A DNA stretch of 64,000 bases from Podocnemis expansa (taxonomy: Eukaryota; Chordata; Testudines; Podocnemididae): NCBI GenBank assembly GCA_007922195.1, contig ML681991.1:46759121-46823120 (forward strand). The letters run 5' to 3'. Below are positions 11,463 through 22,879 of this stretch, piece after piece. The stretch's first letter is position 1; the number at the start of each line of letters is the position of its first letter. The position numbers and the translations under genes are program-made. Below the pieces are notes generated by a model. It was given only the letters and a program-made list of their open reading frames with translations. It was not told the origin of the DNA and searched no databases.

Positions 11463-11935
11463 CTATTACATCTTTATTAAGTAATTTTAATGTAATTCAA
11501 TAAGGGCCATTAAGCATAATATCAGAAAATGCTGTAGCTGTCACAGACAACAAAATGTCAGTCTTCACCTGATTTTAAGGTTGAGGTGTCAGGTGGAAGG
11601 CCAGGAGCTTGTCCAAGGCATCAGCTAAAATAGAAAGAGGCAGGAGCAAAAGGGATGTTTAAAGCAAAAGTTTGGGTCCCTAGTGAAAACTCTCGTACAC
11701 CTACAGAGTTCAGCAAGAATAGTTAGCTGGATTGAAATAGCATCTAAATCTGCAAATTAGATACTTACGTTTTCACTTAACTTGGATTGGTACACATGGT
11801 ATTTTCAAAAGCACCTCAGTGGGGTAGGTGCCCAACTCCCACTTACATCAGCTTCTGGCTTTGAATGTGGGATCTTCAGCTCTTCGAGCAGAGCTCCACC
11901 TTTATGCTAAGCACTGTCTCCCATATCAATTAACC

Positions 11936-12889
11936 CTAAATATCTGTGAGACTTGTGCATTTACTGATAAATTTTCTTAGAGCATTCTTGACCTCTTTGT
12001 TTCTCAGGCTGTAGATCAGGGGATTGATCATGGGATTCAGCACTGTGTAGAAGAGAGAGAACACTTTGTTCAGATCACTAAGTGTGTCTGTGTCCGGTAA
12101 GACATAGACAATAATCAGAGTCCCATAGAAAAGTGTAACTACAATGAGGTGGGAGGAGCAAGTGGAAAATGCCTTTTTCCTCCCACTGCTGGAAGGGATT
12201 TTCAGGATGGTGCAGATGATACAAATGTAGGAGGTGATGGTTAATAGAAATGTGGGCATTGTGTCTATGGAAGAGAGTACAAAAGTCACCAGTATGATCA
12301 AGCTGGTGTCGCTGCAGGAAAGCTTAATCATTGGGGTGAAATCACAAAGGAAATGGTCAATTTCATTGGGACCACAGAAATGTAATTGGGACATTAAACA
12401 TGTTACTATGGTTGTTGCCAGAAATCCACAGATCCAGGACACAGCTGCTAGCTGGAGGCAGATTCTGCCATTCATAAGACCAGTGTAGTGTAGTGGTTTG
12501 CATATTGCTAAATATCGGTCATAGGACATCATGGATAGGAGATAACATTCTGTTGCTACAAGGACAGCAAAGAAGTAAAACTGAGTGATGCAGCCATTAA
12601 CAGAAATAGTCTTATCTCCAGTCAGGAAACTAGCTAGCATCCTGGGCAGGATAGTGGAGGCATAGCAGGTGTCCAAGCAGGACAAATTCCCAAGGAAAAA
12701 GTACATGGGGGTGTGGAGATTCTGATCAATGACAACAACTATAATGATGAGAATGTTCCCAACAACAGTGATAATATAGATCACTAGAAATAATAGAGAG
12801 AGAAGAATTTGTAGTTCAGGAAGATTCTCAAATTCCAGGAGTTTGAATCTTGTGATATGTGTTTGATTATTGCCTTCTCCTTCTTTCAT
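11936..12889 (-). CDS. Olfactory receptor, class II, intact (paralog 2)
   Basis: This 317-residue single-exon receptor differs from the gene at 767-1720 at about 29 positions by eye, roughly 91% identity. It keeps the NQT glycosylation site at residues 8-10, PMYFFLGNLSC, MSYDRYLAICKPLHY, KAFSTCSSHL and NPLIYSLRN. Many of the differences fall in the N-terminus and TM1 (residues 2-53) and around the TM4/extracellular loop 2 region (157-187). Those are places where ORs often vary in ligand choice. The ATG at 12889 is the only one near the expected N-terminus. The role is detection of an unknown odorant through the olfactory G protein pathway. The gene arose by the duplication that also copied its flanks. 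Confidence 0.95.
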   Translation of the reverse strand: MKEGEGNNQTHITRFKLLEFENLPELQILLSLLFLVIYIITVVGNILIIIVVVIDQNLHTPMYFFLGNLSCLDTCYASTILPRMLASFLTGDKTISVNGCITQFYFFAVLVATECYLLSMMSYDRYLAICKPLHYTGLMNGRICLQLAAVSWICGFLATTIVTCLMSQLHFCGPNEIDHFLCDFTPMIKLSCSDTSLIILVTFVLSSIDTMPTFLLTITSYICIICTILKIPSSSGRKKAFSTCSSHLIVVTLFYGTLIIVYVLPDTDTLSDLNKVFSLFYTVLNPMINPLIYSLRNKEVKNALRKFISKCTSLTDI

Positions 12890-13010
12890 GTAGATTTCTT
12901 CTTCCCTAATTTTCTATGAAATGTACCTATTGATAAATTTAAAAAAAAAAAAGTGAGCATGGAAAGAGTTTGAAAATCTACTGATTTCAAATGTAGTATA
13001 TCCACTGGAT

Positions 13011-13499
13011 CAGTGGATCCTACCTTCTTGGTTTGAGGGCCACAGACATCAGTTACAGAACCCTGTAGTGCTATCAGTCTTTGCCAGCACCTCTACCATA
13101 GCTAGGTGGAAGGAATTCAGCATGGAGGTTGCTTCCTTGGTGAGCTTCCATCTCCATGGCTGCATGAAGAAAATTCCATGCATCCTATATCTCCTGTGCA
13201 TCACCTGGGCCTCTAGGCAGTGGGTCCCTTCTGCAACCCCTGGGAAGATCAGTGCTTCATGCCCTCTCGCTCCAGCAGGGACTCCAGCATCTAGGTACCT
13301 GGGCAGAGTGCTTTGCAGTACTCTGATCTCCCTTCTGCTTGGCTGCAGCAAGGACCCTGAACTGGTCTTTTAGCCCTTCAGAAGTGCTCTCAACCTCCAC
13401 TGGTTTCCTGATGCAGCAGCCAGAAGGAGGGGAGCTGTGGAGAACTTTAGAAGCCCCAAGAGATCATTTTTGACTCAGGCCACCGATTTGGAATCACTG
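13011..13499. mobile_element. Nonautonomous hAT element, duplicate of 1850-2362
   Basis: The ends CAGTGGATCC and GGAATCACTG match the copy at 1850-2362. The flanking 8-mers (CACTGGAT on the left, CTCTTGAT on the right) are diverged versions of CACTTGAT. It was copied as part of the segmental duplication. Confidence 0.7.
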
Positions 13500-13690
13500 C
13501 TCTTGATTTTATAAAATTTCAAACTACATACAGAGAGCATGGTTAATCCGTTTTTACAAAATTAACACATGGCTTTAATCCCAGATACCCCTCTTTCCAG
13601 GCAAAATGATATATGTATTATTCATTTATCACTATTCTGACCTCAACTTCATTCTTTTTATAGATGCATAGCGAGGTCCCTTCCAGCCCT

Positions 13691-13720
13691 ATGATTTGAT
13701 TTGATTTGATTTGATTTGAA
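13691..13720 (+). repeat. (TTTGA)n microsatellite
   Basis: About five units of GATTT are visible, and they are absent at the equivalent place in copy 1 of the duplication. Confidence 0.95.
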
Positions 13721-14514
13721 GATTTAAAATCCAGATAGTATATTGTAGTCCATGGTATTTCCTTGAATTCATTCCTCTTTGTATTACAGTATATATATTT
13801 GAAATATAACTTGTAGGAAATGTTCTAATAATTTAGACTGAGTTCCCACATATTACAAGCCATACTAATTCTCCAGTAACTACTGCACTGAGTTAAGACT
13901 ATGCAACAAATTTGGAAATACTAACACTATCTTGCATTAATTCTGGGTTAACACTAGGTGTTAATTTGCAGTGGATTGCTTGCCATGGTGATGAGATCAA
14001 GAGGGGTTGTTAGAGAATCCAGACCAGAAAAAGCAAAATAATGATCTAAATAAAGAACACCCAACAAACTCACACACACACTTACCAAGTCATTACTCAG
14101 AAAAGTTTTCTTCAGATTTGGAAGAGAGAGAAGAAAAAATACTGGATAAGTTAAGGCTTCACTGTGAAGCACACAGACAGGGTCTGCAGGGAAGAAAACT
14201 CATCTTCAGCAGGGATCTGGAAGAATGTGAGTTCTAATCATTTGTCATAATGTGCTCCTTATTTCTAAACAGACTTTTTTTTTAAAAACTTCTGCTTCAG
14301 GTCCATTGGTTCTTCTTCCACTTTTCACAGCAGAATTACCTTGCTTTTAATTGCTATGAAAGTGCACACTGATTGTAATCAAGCAACTTCTCAATATTCT
14401 TTCCTATAAATTAAACAGCCTGCCACTCCCAATGCTTTGTCTAAGACACTGTTACTGTGTGAATTGATCCTATGACTTACACTTCCTTGCATTTATTTTC
14501 ATTGCATTCTGTAA

Positions 14515-14626
14515 GTTCCCCCATCTTCAAAGCATCTGACAAAGTGGGATTTGCTCTCATGAAAACTCATGTGACAAATAAATTTGTTATTCTTTAAGTG
14601 CCACAGGACTCCTTGCCTTTTTTTCT
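14515..14626 (+). mobile_element. Penelope-like 3' end fragment
   Basis: GTAAGTTCCCCCATCTTCAAAGC is followed by ATCTGACAAAGTGGG, CATGAAAACTCATGTG, AATAAATTTGTTA and GTGCCACAGGACTCCTTGCC, the family tail in plus orientation. It is found in duplication copy 2 only. Confidence 0.6.
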
Positions 14627-15199
14627 TTTCTCCCTAAACTAGAAGAACATGTCTACCCTTTGGAACATGCCTGTATTTTTTGTGAGTCTATTCTGAACAT
14701 TTCCAAATTTCTCAACAACCTTTTTTTAAAATGTAGACAAACATGAAAACAGAAAGCAATCAGTCTCATCAATTCCTGACACACAGGAAAAGGTCTCTTC
14801 CCTCCTCTTTCTGATCAGTCCCCCATTTATACATCAGTGGATTAGGTTAACTCCATGCACTATAGCATCTCATTGGGATCTCATATTTATTTCCTTGTCC
14901 TATATAGCACCTCCACTTAGTGTGATGCTGCTGAGACACACATATATGAACATTCCTAAGAAAGTACCACAAATATCACTGCATATTATTACTATCTGAG
15001 GTTAGGCAGTGACACTGAGGACCAGCTCAAATGGAAGGAAAACTCTGCCCCATGCACAAAGAAAATACCCCACCCAGACACCCCCAGATTTCTCTCACTC
15101 TTAATCGATCAGTGACTCTCCAAAAGACCCAGGGCACATCCCATCTGCAAATGCACCCCACAAAATTTCTCGTAAGTGCGAGTTTGTTGGAAGACTATC

Positions 15200-15690
15200 T
15201 TAGAATCATAGAACCATAGGACTGGAAGGATCTACCCTGCTCATTTATTCCAACCCACTAGCAAGATGCAGGATTTGTTGTGTCTAAACCATCCATGAGA
15301 GATGGCTAGCCAGCATCTTTTCTGAAATACTCCAGTGAAGAAGTTTCCATTATCCCTCTAGGCAGTTTGTTCCATTACTCTACCATTCATTCAATTAGGA
15401 ATGTTTTTTTTTTTTCCTGAAATGAAACCTAAAAATCAAGCTTTTCAACCTCTTTACATATGTGGATCCCTGAAGCATTTCAAATGGAGGTGCAGACAGA
15501 CCCCTTCTGTAATTGTACATAACCAGTGGATTCACAGGGGTCCACAGGTGCAAGGTTGTAAGCCACTGATCTAAATGTGCTGTGGTGAAGTTGGCACTCT
15601 TTGCTCTTCTCCAGCCCTTTGTGGAGACAAAGGATAGATTTTCCCCATTTTTATGGCAAGCTTTCAATTATTTGTAGACCAATATTTTAT
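15200..15690 (-). mobile_element. CR1 LINE 3' end fragment (copy 2)
   Basis: TAGAATCATAGAACCATAGG followed by CTGGAAGGAT and TCCAACCC is the reverse complement of a CR1 3' terminus. It is the duplicate of 4628-5170 and is similarly decayed. Confidence 0.75.
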
Positions 15691-16457
15691 ACATCCATGA
15701 TTTTCTCATTTTCCAATTAAGCATGCACCCAGTTCTGCCAGTCTTCGTTTATATGTTTTGCCTTGCATCCCTATGATTATCTTTGTTGCTATTACACATA
15801 TTCTGTGCTTCAATAGTCACTTTCCATAGAGTTTTGTTTAGTCAATGTCAGAAACAGAGGTGAGACATATCAGGGGGTGAATGCGGAATAAAATAGAACA
15901 AGCAAATTGTTTACTAGCAAGACACTTCAGGTTGCTCTCCTTCCCAATATTACTGTTTCTTCCAAAAAAAATCCCCAGGATTTGACCCAGGAATGATCAG
16001 ATTTACCTTTAATCCTTGGCATAAAGTGGCAACTTCTCTCTTGATGATGCCTGGTATGGGTATTAGGACCTGGTTTCTATCATCATTTGGCTCTCAGTCT
16101 CTCCCGCATCCTCAGTCTGTCTGCAGTCACACTTTGCTGAAGATGCACTTGCTTTCTCACTTGTTGCACAATCTTGTGCACATCAGAAGCAGTGCATCTT
16201 TTTGACATCTGTATGGGACAGCAGCAGCATCCTGGCCTTGCTGTTTTTGGGCTGTCTCTTGAGGCTGTTGATAACAAACATTTTAAATTTGTTCTCAGGG
16301 GAAAAAGAATTATTGTGTTGCTTGTTAAAACAGAATGAATACCAAGGCCCTTTCAATCCCCACTGAAATTGTTGGCCTGGAGTTTTGAGTTATGTCTGAA
16401 GTTTGATCAAGCTAATTATAACTGGACTGTATGCATTCAGCCACTATGATATCATTA

Positions 16458-16605
16458 AAAAAAGCAAGGACTCCTATGTCACCTAAAGACTAATACATTT
16501 ATTTATCGCAGGAGCTTTTGTGATAGAAAATGCCACTTTGTCAGAAACTTTGAAGATGGGGTAACTTACACAATGGGAGGAAAATAAATGCAGAGAAGTG
16601 TAAAT
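16458..16605 (-). mobile_element. Penelope-like 3' end fragment
   Basis: On the minus strand the order is CTGACAAAGTGG, a stem, an AAAAGCTCCTGCGA box, AATAAATGTATTAG, and an ACATAGGAGTCCTTGC tail. It is decayed and present only in duplication copy 2. Confidence 0.55.
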
Positions 16606-17397
16606 CAGTGGATTACATCATACTGTAGTTAATTTGAACAGCTGGGGCTTCTGGGTGTGAGGTCAATGTAGGCTTGCAGTTTCAGCTAATCAGAATGGGA
16701 GGAGGAGAGCCAGAGGCTCCACAATTTGAGACCAAAATAAAACGAGTAGCCGAGACCCTGATTTTTGGCAGCTTTGATACAGCTTATTAGGACTCAGAGT
16801 TCTAGGAATATTTTGTTACTAAGTAGTTTACCAGACATCTTCTCAACAGAGAAGTGCCCAATCAATACTAGACATCATACTCCAGATGTGGCTTCACCAA
16901 TGCTTAATAAAGGGAAATAATCTCTTCCCCTGATCTGCTGTCAATGTTCCTCCTAGTGCAGTCCAATATTCAGTTAGTCTTCTTGGCAATAAGGGCACAC
17001 TGATAACTCATATCTAGTTTCTTGTCCACTGTAAGCCCAGGTCCTTTTCATCAGAACTATGGCTTAACTTATCTGTAGAAGTGCATACAATTCTTCCATC
17101 CTAAGTGAAGGACTCCGCACTTGTCCTTGTTGAATCTCATCAGACTTCTTTAGGACCAATGCTCCAATTTGTCTAGGTTGCTCTGTATCATAGCCCTATG
17201 GTTCATAATATCTACCACTCCCCTCAGTTTAGTGTCATCTGCAAACTTGTTGAGGGTGCAATAAACTCCACTTTTCAAATTATTAATGCGGATGTTGAAC
17301 AAAACTGACCCTAAGACTGACCCCTGGACTACTCTGCTTATTACAGACTGCCAACTATACCCTGTGCCTTTGATCACTACTGTTATGTGATGCACAT

Positions 17398-18420
17398 CTG
17401 TGCACCCCAGGATATAATCTGCCTAAAGTTTGTTTGCTTATTCACTGTGATTGTATGATTTTTATGCCAATTAGGCCATGTAAGATTCCTTTATGAATGT
17501 TTGTAACCTATTCTACCAGATCACAATGGTATCATGTTCCCTGCAGCATCATGTATATACACAGATATGTGGTGTCTTTTGCATGGCTCAGGGATGTGGG
17601 AGACAGACTGAACTCTCTTCCAACAGCATGTAAAGAGTGACGGCTGTGAGCAAACAAGTACCTGGAGGAGGCAACAAATATATGCTAATTGAGGGCCCTG
17701 GCTCAGAAGAGACACAGAGACCATCTCTGCCCAGAAAGGTAGGGATCGAGGGGGTTTGGAACAAAGAAAGACACTTGGATGGTCTTGAGGCTTTTTGCCT
17801 GAGAAACTCCATCTTGAAAATACTTCTAGCAAGATCTGGGCCCTGCTTGGTCTAAGGCAGAGACTGACTGTACAAACTTCTGGCAGCTGAACATTTGTAG
17901 CATAAACTTGGACTATGAGATCAGTTAGGTAGCGATATTAGGTTAGTATGCATATTTTACCTTTTATTTTTCCTGAGGTCACTCCTGACTCATTTGAATT
18001 ATGATTCTGCTGTGAGTGACCATTTTCTCATTTAAAATTGTAATCTGCTCAATAAATTAGTAGTTGTTTTATTTAAAGCTGTGTGGTCTTTATAGAGTGT
18101 GAGTGAGGAAGGCTAGGCACAATCATCTCTTTGTTAAATGGACAAATTTGAGACCAAGATGATTGGGAGTGAGTCCCAATCCCTGTAAGATAATGGCTCT
18201 CAGTGTGGTAACTGTGGCTGGGGCTGCTTGCTGGGGGACCACTCCTTACATGATTGGAGAGAGCAGGCTCACTGCCTGGGACCAATCAGAAGTGAGATAC
18301 TGGCGTAGACAGACTTGGGAGCAAATGGCCACCTGGCAAAGTGGGGTGAATCTGGGTTCAGGAGAGGACACTGGGGTCACAGTGGCATGCTGGAGCAGAT
18401 CTGGGGAGCAGCCTGTCACA
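17398..18420. mobile_element. ~1-kb insertion in CR1, possibly a solo LTR
   Basis: The segment begins TGTGCACCCC and ends CTGTCACA, so it has TG...CA limits, and it contains an AATAAA near 18050 in plus orientation. These features suggest a solo long terminal repeat of a retroviral or related retroelement. No matching short target duplication is visible at its edges, no internal genes are present, and the boundaries come only from where CR1 similarity stops. It could instead be some other repeat. Confidence 0.35.
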
Positions 18421-18710
18421 GCTACCCATTGAGTCTCATGATCTACCCACCCTCTAGTCCATTAATCTAACTAATACTTGTTTAAGTTCACAGAATGAAT
18501 AGTATGGGAGACCATATCAAAAGATTTCCTAAAGGCAGGATATATCACATCAACTGATTTTCCCAGAGCCACAGAGCCAGTCACTTCATCATAGAAAGAA
18601 TTCAGGTTAGTATGGGATGACTTGTCCTCGGTGAAGCCATGCTGACTGGTCCTGATCACCTTCCTGACTTAAAAAAGCTTTAAAATGGATTCCTTGAAGA
18701 GCTGCCCTAT

Positions 18711-19195
18711 GGCTATGTCTACATCTACAAATTTAGTTTGGTCCTGCTAGTCTGAACTAATTAAGTCTGAGGTTAGTCCAAACTAACCTTGGGCTAGTTC
18801 AAACTAACCCCAACTTTTTTGTTTGAACTAGCTGCATGTTCTAGCTTGAACTAACATTTTAGTTTGAACTACAACACATGATTCGTTCCAACTAACTGGC
18901 TAGTTCAAACTTCTTTACTCCAAACTAACTACTACTTCGAGTCTTGCCTGTGCTTACATTGAACTAAGCACAGAAGACCGAATTAAGCACCAGCTCTTAC
19001 TTGTTTGGACTAAGCTTTGCCTAGTCTGAAGTAAGAAATTTCTTAGTTCAGTCTAGGCAAAGCCTCGTGTGGTCATGGGCCAAATTAGTCTGAACTAAGC
19101 TTCCTTGTTCCAGATTAATGTGCCACACAACTCCTTGTTTTTTTACTGGACTAGACTAACACGGCTATCCCTTTTGAAATAGTATAGACATAGCC
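18711..19195. mobile_element. Harbinger-type MITE with TSD TAT
   Basis: The element starts GGCTATGTCTACATC and ends ...ATAGACATAGCC, a terminal inverted repeat shared with the Harbinger copies here. It is flanked by TAT at 18708-18710 and 19196-19198, and removing it rejoins the CR1 reading. The interior is rich in TAGTTTGAACTA-like words. It also carries a plus-strand Penelope-like tail fragment at about 19120-19173 (ACAACTCCTTG, then ACTAACACGGCTATCC). Confidence 0.8.
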
Positions 19196-19682
19196 TATGT
19201 CTTTTCCAGGGACTTAGATGGGGCTGACCAGTCTGTAATTTCCCAGTCCTCTTTTTTCTTTTCTTTTAAGATGGCCACTATCTTTGCCTTTTCCCAATCA
19301 TTCAGGATCTCCCCTAATCACCAGAAGTGTTTCAAGATAATGCCAATGGCTCTGAAATTATCAGCCAACTCCCTTAGCACCGTTAGGTGCATTGCAGGGG
19401 CTTTTTTCCTTGTGTTATTTAATCTTCATCATCTGGAAGTACTATATCCCCATTGATTTATTCCTAAAACTAGCTGGGGTAAAACAATTCAATTTCCACT
19501 TCATTGCGTTCTGAAAACCTGAGTGCAAAACCTCCAGAGAATCTCCCTTTTTGTCATATCCTGCTTCTGGTGTGTGTTTCCAGAGATATTATAAATAATG
19601 TACTTAGTTCTGATAGGTCCACCTCAAAAAGTGTATATTGAAACTGAAAAAGTTGAGAGGAGGCCCACAAAGATAATCAGTT

Positions 19683-20115
19683 TCCAGAGGGGTAGTCATG
19701 TTAGTCTGTGTACAGCAAAAACAACGAGAGCCCTGTGGCTCCTTAAAAACTAACAAATTTCTTTGGGCATAAGGTTTCATGGGCTCCAATCCACTTCATC
19801 AGATGCATGAAGTGGAAACTACAGGTGAGACATATATAGACACATGCCAGATTGGAGGATGGCAAGTGTTAGCAAAGTCAATTGAGTTAGGGTAGATGAG
19901 GCCTATCCACACCAGTTGATTAGAGGATTCAGCACTTCTAATCAGCTGGTGTGAATGGGCCTCACCTACCCTAACTCAACTGACTTTGCTAACACTTGTC
20001 CTTCTTCATCCTGGCATGTATATACCTCTCAACTGTAATTTCCACTTCATGCATCTGATGAAGTGGGTTGGAACCCACCAAAGGTGTCACAGGACTCACT
20101 GGTTTTTTTTGTTTC
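19683..20115. mobile_element. Large hairpin of Penelope-like 3' ends
   Basis: The segment is a long imperfect palindrome centred near 19920. GAAGTGGAAACTACAG, CAAGTGTTAGCAAAGTC and TGAGTTAGGGTAG on the left recur as their reverse complements on the right. Each arm ends in a Penelope-like tail: on the left GGGGTAGTCATGTTAGTCTG and on the right GCATCTGATGAAGTGGG with GTGTCACAGGACTCACTGG. Arms of about 200 bases could fold into a cruciform or long RNA hairpin. Confidence 0.7.
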
Positions 20116-20119
20116 ATTT

Positions 20120-21850
20120 TTTATTTTTTATTTTTTTTAAGATCAAGGGTATGTTGTGGTTTGATTCAAGGATATATTAAAGATAGTACTGTACATCTTA
20201 GAAAGAAGACAACTAAGGAAGGACATGATAAAGGTCTAACACAGTAATCATGAATGGCCTGCACAAAGTGAAGAAAGAAGTGTTATTTGCCTTTTCACAC
20301 AACACAGAGCCCAGTGGCTAATTACATTAATAGACTCTGGCTTAATAAAAGTAAGAGGAAATACTTTTACATACAACATACCTGTGGAACTCATTGTTAT
20401 GAATATTGTTATGCCTACAATGTAATTCAGTTTAAAAAAGTCTGCTTAAGTTAATGTAGAAGAGGTCAACAAATGACTATTGGCCTCAGTGGTTAGGCAT
20501 GCAATCTCATGCAGGTGGAACTGTGGATCTCTCAGAAGGGAAGATGGGTGAATCGCTGCCACTGTCCTGTTCTTTATGGTCTCTCTGGAGTTCTAATATA
20601 GGCCACTTTTAGAAAAAGGATACTGGGAAAAATGGACCATGGTCTGCCTCAGTAAGACAGCTGTTACAGATTAAAAGTCTGAATCCCAAAATCAGAAGGG
20701 GAGCTAGCTTCCTAAATCCAAGGTTCTGGCACCTATAGCTCAGATTTAGGCACCACTGTGATCCAAAATCCATGTGCTTGGCTTCTTCTGAAGCCTGTAG
20801 GTGTGGAACCTCACTCTGCACCTTTAAAAGTTCCTTAGGAATCTCAGCTTCAGACTCTGAGCAGGCATCTCACATGCTGTAGTCGTCTCTTTCCCTACCT
20901 CCTTCTTGATCCGCAACTTGGTCCTCAGAGGGACAGATATCTCAGCTTTGGGGACTTATCCAGCAGGTAGCCTGGCCCTGATTGCTGTTGGGATCTCCCT
21001 TGATGATGATTACTAGTCAATGACCCTTAAAGGAGGTATTGCATCCTTATTCACTAATTGAAACAGAATAAATGTCAAGACTATTGTAATCATTCAAATC
21101 TCCAGGGAATCTCACTTTTGTTGTGCCTTGTATGTGGGTGTCTGGAGTCCAAGACCTGGATACATTTAATTGTACACCAAACCATTTATTTTCATCTTTA
21201 GAACATTTCAAAATCTGTACCTTATGAATCCAAATAATTTTGAAATTTGTGACTTGGAACCTCAGTCACTTAGGTGATCTTGAACTCTTTGAAAATGAAG
21301 AATTAACGGGCAGATTCTCTGCACATATATATATTGCCTGACATAGAAATGATCTTTAAGATAAAACTGTGTCTCACCAGAAATCATCCATGTCAATTAA
21401 CTGTTTTATTTCAACATCGAGAAATCCAGTTAGGATCTTGCATACCACTACTAATGACATAACAAACAAAAATCATGAAGACTAGTACAAACTACCAAAG
21501 TACAAAGTATAAAATTTTATAGGATGCCGTGATACCAAGGTGACAGACAAAATATTTTAACAATCCCAAACCATCCACATAGATCCAAGAGTGGTGCTGT
21601 CTAAAATGGAGGGTTTTCCAAACTTAGTCACAGCAAAGAAGCAAACAAACCATGAAACAAAAAAATTGATTTACATGTGAATGCAGAGAACAGGAAAGTT
21701 ATTATTCCACTTAGGTTACAGCAAACATCAACAATAACAAAATATGAAGGCAGCCACCCCAAGAAAGTAGCATGTCTCCATGTTCCCCACAGAAATGCCT
21801 ATTGGCATTAGGTAGGTACAGCTATCTTTCTTGGTAGCCTTTCCAAATTA
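20120..21850. other. Intergenic, no gene seen
   Basis: A short stretch near 20478-20530 (CAGTGGTTAGGCATGCAATC) has a tRNA-SINE-like look, and the region near 20690-20830 resembles old reptilian interspersed repeats. Neither can be named with confidence. No coding frame is recognised. Confidence 0.4.
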
Positions 21851-21853
21851 ATT

Positions 21854-22436
21854 TCATTCCCACATCAGTTCCTTCTCAATTTCTATTAGCACTATACCTT
21901 TACTGGTGACTTTTCTGAGGGTCAACTTGACCTCTTTATTTCTCAGGCTGTAGATGAAGGGATTGGCCAGGGAAGTCAGAACTGTATAGAAGATAGAGAG
22001 CACTTTGTTGAGGTCTCTAAGTGTGTCAGTGTCTGGTAAAATGTAGACAATGATTAGATTTCCATAGTAGATTGTAACCACAGTGAGATGAGAAGAGCAG
22101 GTGGAAAATGCCTTTTTCCTCCCAATGGTGTAAGGGATTCTCAGAATAGGGGAGATAATATAAAGGTAGGATGCCAGGGTTAATAGAAATGGAGGAAGAA
22201 TGAATATGGAAGAGAGTGTAAAGGTCACCAGTACGATCAGGGAAGTGTCACTGCAGGAGAGTTTAATCACAAGGTTGAAATCACAAAGGAAATGGTCAAT
22301 TTCATTGGGACCACAGAAATATAATTGGGACATTAAACATGTTACTATGGTTATTGCCAGAAATCCACTGATTCAGGACACACCTGCTATGTGCAGGCAG
22401 ATTCTGCCATTCATAAGAGCTGGATAGTGTACTTAA
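21854..22436 (-). pseudogene. Olfactory receptor pseudogene, 5'-truncated
   Basis: The C-terminal half of an OR is readable from about TM4 to the stop. It includes MSQLYFCGPNEIDHFLCDF in loop 2, KAFSTCSSHLTVVT before TM6 and NPFIYSLRNKEVK in TM7. It is most like the paralogs at 767 and 11936. Upstream of that, the conserved tryptophan of the VSWICGF-type motif has become TGA (22373-22375). OR similarity ends at about 22430, before the TM3 MSYDRY region, so the first half is gone. The C-terminus is extended to ...EKELMWE. It cannot make a receptor. Confidence 0.9.
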
Positions 22437-22439
22437 TAA

Positions 22440-22879
22440 CCTATAGCATTCAATAAATGATGGCCAGTCATTTGTGGAATGGGAGAAGATAAGCATTTCT
22501 TGGTCATGATGAACTCACTCAGCTTTGTTGACAGGCATGCCATAAGCACTCTTCTACTTACAGCACCTCACACTTCCTTCTGAACCATCAGTTTGAATCC
22601 TATTTTGCTGTGTCAGAGACAGAGATTCACCTCAGAATCTGGACATATATGTCAGGACTCAGTTAGCTGATTTGCCCAAATCCTTTAGTAAAACCAATGC
22701 CTTATGGATGCTTGACAAATTGGTCCAGTCAAGATCAGGTCCATGGGTCCATTCTGGCTCTGGACAGCTTGCTCCTCACTCAGGCTATTCCTGGTCTGTT
22801 GGATGATCTTGCAATATCCGGGTTTCCAGTCAGGGTCTGGTCCAGCCTGGTTCATCCCTACAACACTCTGTGTACTTAC
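22440..22879. other. Intergenic, no gene seen
   Basis: There is no OR similarity past the truncation point and no recognisable coding frame or repeat. Confidence 0.45.

Larger units (their letters stand above)
11465..16828. repeat. Segmental duplication, copy 2 (direct)
   Basis: This is collinear with 292-6112. It contains the second OR paralog, the shared hAT insertion and the shared CR1 3' end, and it ends at the same ATATTTTGTTACTAAGTAGT. Copy-specific additions are Penelope-like tails at 14515-14626 and 16458-16605 and a (TTTGA)n run at 13691-13720, all presumably later than the duplication or lost from copy 1. Confidence 0.85.
16865..19420 (-). mobile_element. CR1 LINE fragment (reverse transcriptase), twice interrupted
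   Basis: Antisense remains of CR1 ORF2 reverse transcriptase can be followed in three pieces. Piece one, 16865-17397, includes a frame with QGSVLGSVLFNIRINNL and NKFADDTKL, the active-site FADD. Piece two is 18421-18710, and piece three is 19199 to about 19420. The pieces line up with the better CR1 at 39566-43890 in the right order. The gap between pieces one and two is a ~1-kb foreign segment (17398-18420). The gap between pieces two and three is a MITE (18711-19195). There are many stops and frameshifts, so it is long dead. Confidence 0.75.
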
